NCBI GenBank assembly: GCA_937888935.1
Contig: CALARO010000333.1
Span: forward strand, 1 to 19,849
Length of the DNA: 19,849 nucleotides
From: an uncultured Clostridia bacterium
GTDB lineage: Bacteria > Bacillota > Clostridia > Christensenellales > Borkfalkiaceae
Reading direction: 5' to 3'
Below, piece by piece: positions 1-6,964 of the stretch. The notes below the pieces were generated by a model. That model saw only the letters and a list, made by a program, of their open reading frames with translations. It had not been told where the DNA came from and made no database searches. Every line of letters starts with the position of its first letter. Position 1 is the first letter of the stretch. The translations under genes and the position numbers were made by a program.

Positions 1-1308
1 TGCTACATACACGACATCAATTACGTGTGGGATACCGCGGCGCTCGGACTCGACGAAACCGCCACGCCCGAAACGCTTACCGCCACGCTGACGGGGGCGC
101 AGGTGCAGCAGATCTGCCCCGATTCCCGCTACGATTACGGAAACGGCGGTATTTTCTGCTCCAGCCCTACAGACGAATTTCAGGGCGCGAGCTGGCTTGA
201 AAACGTGTGGATCGAAAACAACACGATCGAGCGCGTGGCAAGAAGCGGCATGTTTCTCGATTCCACGTGGTCGCGTCGCCCCGGACACGATTTCGGCAAG
301 GGCAAGTATTATAAAGACGAAGTTACGGGCGAAGAGTACGGCTACTATCCTTTAAGGAATTTCGTGATCCGCGATAACGATCTTTCGTACGTGGGCGGCG
401 ATTCCATCGTGCTGTTGTCCGCGCGCGACAGCTATATCGAGCGCAACACTTCTTATCATGCTTCGTATCTCGGCAGGGGCGGATATTACAACGCGGGCAT
501 CTGGCCGCACTCCTGCGAAAATCTCGTGATGCAATACAACGAGGCGGCGTATACGCACCTCGATAACGGCTGCGGCGACGGGCAGGGCTTCGATATCGAT
601 ATCGGCAATTCCGATGTACTTTTCCAATATAATTATTCGCATCACAATGCGGGCGGCGGAATTCTTCTTTGCAGCGTTTCTTCCAACGAATTGCAATACG
701 ATAAAAACGGCAATTTCGTGCTGGACGAAGACGGGCTTCCCATCCGCAAAGAAGTTTCGGCGCACTGGGAAAACAACAAGCTGAGAAACAACGTTTTTGC
801 GGACAACAAAGGTCCGGCGGTGAGATTTCAGGCAACCATCGGCTCGCTCGATTTCGATAACAACGTGGTGATTTATCCCGGCAACGTGAAGAATCAGAAG
901 ATGTTCCTTTCCGCCATCAACGGCTATCTCGCAGAGGCGCGGAACTGGAATTTCCGCAACAATATCTTCTATGCGCGCGACAACGAGGACACGGTAATTG
1001 ACGTTGCGCTTTGCGAAACGGAAACGTGCGTATTCGACGGCAACGTGTTTTACGGCTTCAACGATAAATTCAACGAATCCGTGAAGAATGCCACGGCGTA
1101 CATCAGCAAAAACGCATACTTTATCGATCCCGGGTTTGCGGGCGTTGAAGCGAAAGACGGGTTAGCCGCCGCGGCGGCGTTTGCGGCGAACGCGGAGGTG
1201 CTGAAGCTCGGCAAACTGCTGCCCGTGATGAACGCGTATGATTATTCCGGCAACGATATTGCGAAAACGGGCTATATGGGCGCGTTTTGCAAGGCAAATA
1301 AAAGTTAA
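1..1308 (+). CDS. Right-handed parallel beta-helix protein, 3' part (5' end outside window)
   Basis: The reading frame is open from the first base and stops at TAA 1306-1308, giving 435 visible residues. The GTG at 25 is not taken as a start because the frame continues upstream of it. The protein is built of short repeated strands with many Asn and Asp turns, such as ENVWIENNTIERV, LRNFVIRDNDLSYV and ARNWNFRNNIFYA, which is the pattern of a pectate-lyase-like right-handed beta-helix. A conserved-looking core near 585-675 reads GQGFDIDIGN, then QYNYSHHNAGGGILLC. Its two Asp residues are candidate active-site acids. Proteins of this type are usually secreted polysaccharide lyases or glycoside hydrolases, but I cannot assign a family. 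The signal peptide, if any, lies outside the window. The next gene starts 15 bases downstream with its own GGGG-type ribosome binding site, so they are probably co-transcribed. The fold is well supported; substrate and chemistry are unknown. Confidence 0.85.
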   Translation, partial: CYIHDINYVWDTAALGLDETATPETLTATLTGAQVQQICPDSRYDYGNGGIFCSSPTDEFQGASWLENVWIENNTIERVARSGMFLDSTWSRRPGHDFGKGKYYKDEVTGEEYGYYPLRNFVIRDNDLSYVGGDSIVLLSARDSYIERNTSYHASYLGRGGYYNAGIWPHSCENLVMQYNEAAYTHLDNGCGDGQGFDIDIGNSDVLFQYNYSHHNAGGGILLCSVSSNELQYDKNGNFVLDEDGLPIRKEVSAHWENNKLRNNVFADNKGPAVRFQATIGSLDFDNNVVIYPGNVKNQKMFLSAINGYLAEARNWNFRNNIFYARDNEDTVIDVALCETETCVFDGNVFYGFNDKFNESVKNATAYISKNAYFIDPGFAGVEAKDGLAAAAAFAANAEVLKLGKLLPVMNAYDYSGNDIAKTGYMGAFCKANKS

Positions 1309-1323
1309 AAGGGGATAAAAAGA

Positions 1324-4300
1324 ATGAAAACTACTTTAAAAAGAGGAGTTTACGCCCTTCTCGGCGTAAGCGCGGGCGCGTTCCTTTTCGGTGCGGCGGC
1401 ATGCGCACAGAAAAGCGAAGAAGGCGCATTTCTGAAAGAAAGCAAAATCTGGTTGGATTGTTACGAAGAATGCGCGTTACCCGTGAAAGACGGCGTTGAT
1501 CTTTCGTCGCTCACCGTAACTTCCGATCACGAAGATCTCGTGCGCTACGAAAACGGCATGATCATCGGCACGGGCAAAGCGAAGCAGTCTACGGAAGTCA
1601 TTCTCACGGTGGCGCAAGGAAACGCGAAAGCGAAACTTGCCGTGCAGGTGCGCGATTCGGGCGAAGAGCCGGTGCTTGAAATGCCCGATCCTTCCGTGTA
1701 TCTCGGGGTTGCCATCGATCTTCCCGTGAAAGTGGCATATCTCGATAAAGAGATGCCTGTAGATCTTTCGAAATACGAGGTGACTGCAGCCGAAGCGGAT
1801 ATGATCTCTTACGAGAACGGAAAAATCGAGGGACTGACGCTCGGCAAAACGGAGCTGACGATCGCTCTCGAATACAAAGGCTTATCGCTTGCGGAAATTT
1901 TCGAAGTGCAGGTGAAGCCGGCAAATATTCTCGAATTCAATGTGGAAACGCTGGAAGTTTATCAGGCGGATTCGAAACTTGCGAAAGCGCAGCTTACCCC
2001 CAAAGTGGTGAAAGCGGGAAAAGTGATCGAGAACGCCGCCGTGAAGTACGAAGTGATCGAGGGCGCGGGCAATCTTTCCGTATCGGAAAGCGGCGCGGTG
2101 CAGGCGATTAAATCGGGTACGGCGAAAATCAAAGCCACGTATGTTGCCGATTCTTCGGTGTACGGCGAATTGCCCGTGATCATTCACGAAAACTACGTGA
2201 AAGAAACGCTTGTACCCTCGCCCGTAGGCGGCGTAGATCCCGCCGACGGACAGACGAAAACCACGGGTATCACGAAAGAAGAAGGCGAAATCGGCGGAAG
2301 AACGTCGGCAGACATGATGAAGCTCACGTTCGGCACGATCAAAAACGAAGGCAATAATAATACGGAGATGTGGTCGCACCGCGCGCTTGTGGGCGAATTC
2401 GGCACAAACTTCGTGGAAGCGTACCGCAAGGGGTACAGATACTTTGCTTACGATCTTTACTACGTGGACGGCGAAATTCTCACGGGCGCGGACGGCAAAG
2501 AGTATCATAAGCCGGTGAATCAGCTGTACGTAGGCTCGGGCGGCGATTCTTCGCACGAAGGCGCGCTTTGCGAATTTATCGATTTCAATCAGTATTTCCA
2601 TCGCAGCTATATGCGCGTATTGCAGGAAAACGACGCGGGCGAGTGGGAAGAAACGGGCGTTCTGCGCAAAAATCAGTGGATTCGCATCGTGTACGATATG
2701 AAATACTACGCGTTCAATTATCCCAACGCGGTGGTGGGCTTCTTCTTCACGAGCGGTCAGACGGGCGCAACGGCGTATTTCGATAACATGCGCTATTATC
2801 TGGACGGTACGTTCCTGCCCGAAGAAACGCGCGTCTACGAAGAAAAGGACGGCTACGTGCAGGCGACGAACGAAGAATTGCACCTTTACGGCGTGGATAC
2901 CGGCACGAAGTACGAAAAGGCGGGCGCGGTGGACGGTATCACCGACGACGGCGTGCATGCGGGCGCTTATAAATATACCACTCCGAGCAAAGCGGATGCC
3001 TGGAAAAATCAGCTGATCGTTGTGCCTTCCGACGATTCGAACATCGGCGTGGGCATGCTCAATCTCACCGAACACGGCAATTATCTCACGTTTGATTTCT
3101 ATGCGGAAAACGCGGCGAATCTCTCGGTTACGCTCGGGCATTGGCTGTATTCTAAAACGTACCGCTTAACCGTGGGCAACAAGATTGGCTCTTCGCTCGA
3201 AACGGATCAATACGTAGCCGTGATGAATCGCGAAGGCAAACGCCTCTACACCATTCCGCAGGGCGAGTGGGTAACGGTGTCGCTTGCGTTCCGCGATGCA
3301 TATCAACCGATTTCCGGCTGGTCGCGCGCGTCGATTTTCGTATCTCTTACGGGCGCGAACGAAACGGCGTATATTGATAATATCCGCTACTACGAAACGA
3401 ACGGGCATATCCCCGCAAACTTCACCGGCGAACGCCCCGTTTCCGATTTCTTCATTTCGGGCAGCGATTACGAAACTCTTTCGTTTGCCAAAGCGGAAAC
3501 CGACGGCGAAGAATTTGCCGGCACGGTGAAGTATACTTCCACTCTTACGAGCGCGATCGTCAGCGCGGAAAACAGATGGAGCGACGGTTTGCAATTCAGC
3601 AATATTCACGATTCTTCTTTCCACCCGGCGGGCGATTTCTACGATAAAGGCTATCACTACATCACGTTTAAAATGTACGTAACGGGCAATTTCGGCGGAA
3701 TCGACGTGCAGTCGTTCTGCAACGACGGCAAGGGCGCGGCGCAGTATTACATTTCGATTAAGGAAAATACAAAAACGGCGCGCAACGTGTATTTAATGGA
3801 CGAAACCGGCACAAATTACGTGCGCTATCTCGAAAAAGATACCTGGTACACGTTTACGATCCCCGTAGAGTACGCGGCGAAGCCCACGCAATGGTCGTCG
3901 ATATACTATCGTCTTTTGAAAGGCGAAGGCGAGGGCGCGGCAATCACGTACGTGAAAGATCTGAAATTCCACAACACCGCTCCCGCGGAAGTGCCGAAAG
4001 ATCCCGACGAATATCTCAACGTAACGATCGGCACGGAGAACGGCGGCACGAAAGAGCTGATCACCGAAGACGGCGCTTTCAAAAACGCGTATAAGTACGC
4101 GCTTACAAAGAGCGGAGAAACGGCAGACGGATGGCAGTCCGCGTTGGTTTTCGGCGATACTTCTTCGCCTGTGTACACTTCGAAATTTGTTTTTGCGGAA
4201 ATGTATTTCGAAAACGTAACGGGGTTCTTTACGCAGGATCAGCTCGGCTATATGGGCGGCGTGGATAATTATCTCGATACCCGCACGATCGGCGTCGACA

Positions 4301-4518
4301 AAAAGGACGGCATTGTATTGTTCTACGACGCAGACGGCAATCAGGTGACGACGGTGCAGAATAACACGTGGTATAAAGTGGCGATTCCCGTGAAAGCCGT
4401 ACCGGGAAAAACGTGGGGTACTTTGAGAATGTTCTTCTCTTTTGAAGCGCCGAACACAAGCGCAACGGTATATTTGAGAAACGCCGATTACGGCAACGCG
4501 AATATCTACGCGAAATGA
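1324..4518 (+). CDS. Large surface lipoprotein with Ig-like domains and four tandem putative glycan-binding modules
   Basis: The 1064-residue product begins with a lysine-rich start and a hydrophobic stretch ending in the lipobox AAAC at residues 24-27, so it is predicted to be a lipoprotein anchored at Cys27. Residues ~38-110, ~115-198 and ~203-288 look like three bacterial Ig-like (BIG_2-type) domains, with motifs such as ENGMIIGTGKAK and SGAVQAIKSGTAKIKATY. From ~295 to the end come four modules of about 175-200 residues. Each closes with a Trp-Tyr/Val/Ile strand followed by a TAYxDNxRYY-like strand (residues 483-492, 681-690, 874-883, 1048-1057). The same module occurs twice in the secreted protein at 4796-6898. 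Such beta-sandwich modules would suit carbohydrate binding, but that is inference. No catalytic motif, dockerin, LPXTG or S-layer domain is visible. The start ATG follows AAAAGGGG at a good distance. A likely role is capturing a polysaccharide at the cell surface for the enzymes encoded downstream. Confidence 0.87.
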   Translation: MKTTLKRGVYALLGVSAGAFLFGAAACAQKSEEGAFLKESKIWLDCYEECALPVKDGVDLSSLTVTSDHEDLVRYENGMIIGTGKAKQSTEVILTVAQGNAKAKLAVQVRDSGEEPVLEMPDPSVYLGVAIDLPVKVAYLDKEMPVDLSKYEVTAAEADMISYENGKIEGLTLGKTELTIALEYKGLSLAEIFEVQVKPANILEFNVETLEVYQADSKLAKAQLTPKVVKAGKVIENAAVKYEVIEGAGNLSVSESGAVQAIKSGTAKIKATYVADSSVYGELPVIIHENYVKETLVPSPVGGVDPADGQTKTTGITKEEGEIGGRTSADMMKLTFGTIKNEGNNNTEMWSHRALVGEFGTNFVEAYRKGYRYFAYDLYYVDGEILTGADGKEYHKPVNQLYVGSGGDSSHEGALCEFIDFNQYFHRSYMRVLQENDAGEWEETGVLRKNQWIRIVYDMKYYAFNYPNAVVGFFFTSGQTGATAYFDNMRYYLDGTFLPEETRVYEEKDGYVQATNEELHLYGVDTGTKYEKAGAVDGITDDGVHAGAYKYTTPSKADAWKNQLIVVPSDDSNIGVGMLNLTEHGNYLTFDFYAENAANLSVTLGHWLYSKTYRLTVGNKIGSSLETDQYVAVMNREGKRLYTIPQGEWVTVSLAFRDAYQPISGWSRASIFVSLTGANETAYIDNIRYYETNGHIPANFTGERPVSDFFISGSDYETLSFAKAETDGEEFAGTVKYTSTLTSAIVSAENRWSDGLQFSNIHDSSFHPAGDFYDKGYHYITFKMYVTGNFGGIDVQSFCNDGKGAAQYYISIKENTKTARNVYLMDETGTNYVRYLEKDTWYTFTIPVEYAAKPTQWSSIYYRLLKGEGEGAAITYVKDLKFHNTAPAEVPKDPDEYLNVTIGTENGGTKELITEDGAFKNAYKYALTKSGETADGWQSALVFGDTSSPVYTSKFVFAEMYFENVTGFFTQDQLGYMGGVDNYLDTRTIGVDKKDGIVLFYDADGNQVTTVQNNTWYKVAIPVKAVPGKTWGTLRMFFSFEAPNTSATVYLRNADYGNANIYAK
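2209..4515 (+). repeat. Four tandem copies of a ~175-200 residue protein module
   Basis: Within the lipoprotein, residues ~296-1064 hold four diverged copies of one module. The best markers are a strand of the type D/N-x-x-G followed after ~10-15 residues by W-Y/V/I-T/K/R and a short hydrophobic strand. Examples are QWIRIVYDM at 451, EWVTVSLAF at 648, TWYTFTIPV at 840 and TWYKVAIPV at 1015. About 25-35 residues later comes TAYFDNMRYY, TAYIDNIRYY, ITYVKDLKFH or TVYLRNADYG. The end markers are spaced 198, 193 and 174 residues apart. The copies are too diverged to count as DNA-level repeats. They were found by eye, so exact boundaries are approximate. Confidence 0.7.
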
Positions 4519-4550
4519 CAAAAAGCAAGGCAAATAAAATAAGGCAATTT

Positions 4551-4583
4551 GTTTTCTTCCGCCGTAAAAAAGCGGAAGAAAAC
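4551..4583 (+). other. Intercistronic hairpin without a U-run
   Basis: GTTTTCTTCCGC (4551-4562) and GCGGAAGAAAAC (4572-4583) form a perfect 12-base-pair stem around a 9-base loop, extendable by about three more pairs including one G-U. It begins 32 bases after the lipoprotein stop codon. What follows is A-rich rather than U-rich, so it is a poor intrinsic terminator in either direction. A 3'-end protecting or RNA-processing element that sets relative expression within the operon fits better. A second small hairpin, TGCC-GAAA-GGCA at 4600-4611, has a GNRA tetraloop and lies just before the ribosome binding site of the next small gene. Confidence 0.6.
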
Positions 4584-4628
4584 GAACAAAAATAAAATCT
4601 GCCGAAAGGCAAAATCAAGGAGGAAAGT

Positions 4629-4781
4629 ATGAAACGTTACACCACACCACGCCTCGACGCAATCGTTTTCAACGAAAGCGACGCGGTAAGAACAAGCAAC
4701 CTTGCCAAGAGTGAACAAGGCTTCGGCGATATCTTCGCGGAAGTGGCTTCGGGCAATCCTGCTACGGGCGAATCGGAGTAA
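4629..4781 (+). CDS. Small 50-residue protein of unknown function
   Basis: An ATG at 4629 follows AAGGAGGAAAGT, an excellent ribosome binding site, and opens a 50-codon frame ending at TAA 4779-4781. The product starts MKRYTTPRLDAIVFNESDAV, continues RTSNLAKSEQ and ends GFGDIFAE...GESE. It has a basic N-terminus, a short hydrophobic strand and an acidic, Ser/Gly-rich tail, with no signal peptide, cysteine or transmembrane segment. From memory, Clostridia often encode small proteins of the pattern K-Y-x-x-P-x-L-[ED]-x-[IV]-x-F-x-x-x-D-[AV]-[IV]-x-T-S beside genes for large secreted proteins. I know of no established role. The gene lies 14 bases before the next secreted protein, and that gap contains a second strong ribosome binding site. 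It could be an export substrate, a peptide precursor, a chaperone-like partner or a leader peptide. The gene call is fairly firm; the function is unknown. Confidence 0.75.
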   Translation: MKRYTTPRLDAIVFNESDAVRTSNLAKSEQGFGDIFAEVASGNPATGESE

Positions 4782-4795
4782 AAGGAGGAAAAAAA

Positions 4796-6898
4796 ATGAA
4801 AAATAAGAGAAACATTCTTTGCGGCGCATTTGCCGTGCTTGCCCTGTCTTTGGCGGGCGGCTCGCTGGCTTTTACCGCCAACGCAGAAGAAACTGCTGCA
4901 AAAACGCTTGCCGACATTTCTATCGGCATGGTAAAGGGCGCTTCGATGCGCATCGGCTCGGCGGAGGAGGGCAACACCGAAGAAAGCACCGGTTTGCGCT
5001 TCACCATGCAGGTATCCAAGGCGGATTACGAAGCTTTGGATAAAACGCAGTACGAAAATATCGAATGGGGCATGCTGATCGCTCCCGTAGAGAGCGTGAA
5101 AGCCGCGGAATTCAATGCGGAAAACTTATTCGGCGCAAATGCGAAATACGTATTCAACGAAGAAACCGCGGCGGAAGGAAAATATGCCGCCATCAACGTA
5201 ACGGAAACCGCGCTTACGCCGGCTTCGGAAACGAATCTGAAAATCGATAACGCCGATAATTATTATGTATTCAGCGGGTATATGCACACGATTAAAGCGG
5301 GCAATCTTACGCGCGGATTCGTGGGGCGCGGCTACGTGAAATACACCGTGAAGGGCGAAGAAACGCCGCAATACAAATTTGCGGAATATTTCGGCGGCGA
5401 CGCGGAAAACAACACCCGCTCCGCGTACTATGTAGCGGCGAAATACGTTGCCGATACAGAAGTAACGAACGCGGCGGCGAAAACGTACGTACAGGAAAAG
5501 TACCTTGAAAACGCCACCGCGCTTGCCACAGCCAACGTAGAAATAACGGCGGATAACTATCTTGAAGATATCACGATCGGCACATATAAAACGGAAGTGA
5601 GCAATTCCGAAACCGTTTCCGTGAAAATCGGCGAAAAATACGATCTTACGGCGGCGGGGAACGCGAAAGAAAATTACGTTTTGCGTACGGATTTATCCAC
5701 CACGGCAGAGCCTGTATACCGCGGACAACAGCTTTCTATCAAGCGTTACTACGAATCGGAAAGTTATATTCCGTTCTCTTCGGCGGGAAGCATTACGAAA
5801 GAAACGGAAGGCGATTTTGCGGGCGCGTATAAGTTTACGGGCAATAAACTTCAATTTGCAAACGCAAACAACTATAAAGTGATTAAAGGCGTAACCGTTC
5901 CCGAAGACAGCAAAGTGCATCTTATAAACTACGTTACGATGAAAGCGTACTACACCGCTTACGGGGCGTTTAACCTGGTATCGAAATTGGGCGATAACGC
6001 CGCGGGTAGCTGGGCGGTAGCGTTTGACTGGTACGATTCAAGCGTGGGCGGCTCTGACAACGGCTATAAACTCAATGAGTCGAAAGTTGCGTATTACGAC
6101 GAAAACGGATACAGAACGTTTAAATTGAATACGAATACGTGGTATACCGTGGCTTTCCCCGTGCATACGAATTATCACGATCCGGCGCGTTTCGGCGAGA
6201 TGTACTGGGATCTTCCCGCAAATAACACGTTGTATTTCAAAGACGTGAAAATCGAAAATTCGGCGGTTGATCCGTTTGACGTTTCCGCGGCATATTCTGA
6301 TATTTTGAATGTCGGGACATCTTCAACCACGGAAACACCGGTAGCGGAAGGTGACTTTGCGGGTAGTAAAAAAATTGAAACAACGAGTAATGCTTGGGAA
6401 GCCGGTTTGTGTATCCTTGGCGTTAGTGAAGCGGAAACACAAAGAGTTCTTACGAAAGGCGTGAAGTATGTTTCGTTTGACGTATATTTCACAGGCGCAA
6501 CAAGCGGCGTTTACTTCTGGGACAATATCTGTAAAGATGATAAAGATTCCGATAAAAAAGAATTGAGAATAGACGTAACCGCAACGTTTAACGAAACTTT
6601 ACCCTCTTATAATTATACGTTTACATATAACAATGACGGCGTTTGGGGTAAATGGAACGGCTTCCACCCCGGTTCTGGCAAGACGGCGGAAATTCTGCGC
6701 TTTTACGATAAAGACGGCAATAAAGTAGATAAATTGCAAAAAGATACGTGGTATACTGCGATTATCATGCTTACTACGGGAAATAAAGGCGGTTTCTGGG
6801 GATCGATGAGATTTTCGCCGCGGGGCGGCTCGGCGGAAACTCCCGCAGTGATGTATTATAACAATTTGCGGTATTCCTGCGTTAACCCTAAGGCGTAA
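4796..6898 (+). CDS. Secreted protein with a Clostridia-type N-terminal domain and two copies of the shared module
   Basis: The 700-residue product has a typical Sec signal peptide: charged MKNKR, a hydrophobic core, and a probable signal peptidase I site FTANA-EE after Ala30. Residues ~40-235 form one domain with GASMRIG, TGLRFTMQV, EWGMLIAP, YVFSGYMHTI and RSAYYVAAKYVAD. I recognise this as a recurrent N-terminal domain of Clostridia surface proteins, but I know no function for it. A short linker region, ~245-320, follows. Residues ~325-497 and ~498-696 are two copies of the module found four times in the upstream lipoprotein. Their markers are TWYTVAFPV at 448 and TWYTAIIML at 651, then TLYFKDVKIEN and VMYYNNLRYS. 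There is no lipobox, sortase signal or dockerin, so release into the medium or loose surface binding is likely. The start follows AAAAGGAGG. A role in binding the same polysaccharide as the lipoprotein is inferred from the shared module. Confidence 0.85.
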   Translation: MKNKRNILCGAFAVLALSLAGGSLAFTANAEETAAKTLADISIGMVKGASMRIGSAEEGNTEESTGLRFTMQVSKADYEALDKTQYENIEWGMLIAPVESVKAAEFNAENLFGANAKYVFNEETAAEGKYAAINVTETALTPASETNLKIDNADNYYVFSGYMHTIKAGNLTRGFVGRGYVKYTVKGEETPQYKFAEYFGGDAENNTRSAYYVAAKYVADTEVTNAAAKTYVQEKYLENATALATANVEITADNYLEDITIGTYKTEVSNSETVSVKIGEKYDLTAAGNAKENYVLRTDLSTTAEPVYRGQQLSIKRYYESESYIPFSSAGSITKETEGDFAGAYKFTGNKLQFANANNYKVIKGVTVPEDSKVHLINYVTMKAYYTAYGAFNLVSKLGDNAAGSWAVAFDWYDSSVGGSDNGYKLNESKVAYYDENGYRTFKLNTNTWYTVAFPVHTNYHDPARFGEMYWDLPANNTLYFKDVKIENSAVDPFDVSAAYSDILNVGTSSTTETPVAEGDFAGSKKIETTSNAWEAGLCILGVSEAETQRVLTKGVKYVSFDVYFTGATSGVYFWDNICKDDKDSDKKELRIDVTATFNETLPSYNYTFTYNNDGVWGKWNGFHPGSGKTAEILRFYDKDGNKVDKLQKDTWYTAIIMLTTGNKGGFWGSMRFSPRGGSAETPAVMYYNNLRYSCVNPKA

Positions 6899-6915
6899 AA
6901 TAAAGCAAAAGCAAG

Positions 6916-6939
6916 CCTTCCCCCGTGAAAAGGGGAAGG
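6916..6939 (+). other. Intercistronic hairpin before the GH3 gene
   Basis: CCTTCCCC (6916-6923) and GGGGAAGG (6932-6939) form a perfect 8-base-pair stem with an 8-base loop, plus an outer G-U pair. It lies 17 bases after the stop of the secreted protein gene. The following bases, TAAGCAAAATTATTTAC, give only a weak U-run, so it may be a leaky terminator or a processing and stability element. Its 3' arm, GGGGAAGG, is also the only purine-rich stretch upstream of the GH3 start codon. It lies about 25 bases away, too far for a normal ribosome binding site. Confidence 0.55.
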
Positions 6940-6964
6940 TAAGCAAAATTATTTACTAAAAATT

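Noticed and set aside
25..1308. GTG at 25 as the true start of the beta-helix gene
   Set aside because: The frame is open upstream to the window edge, there is no ribosome binding site before 25, and a secreted protein would need a signal peptide that is missing here. The gene is cut by the window.
1882..3141. Long minus-strand open frame (about 419 codons) inside the lipoprotein gene
   Set aside because: It is antisense to a well-supported gene, its product is rich in Arg, His and Phe with no domain pattern, and it has no ribosome binding site. It is a by-product of the codon usage of the sense strand.
4820..4822. Cys9 of the secreted 700-residue protein as a lipoprotein cysteine
   Set aside because: It lies before the hydrophobic core rather than after it, and a normal signal peptidase I site (ANA-EE) follows the core. 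The protein is predicted to be released, not lipidated.
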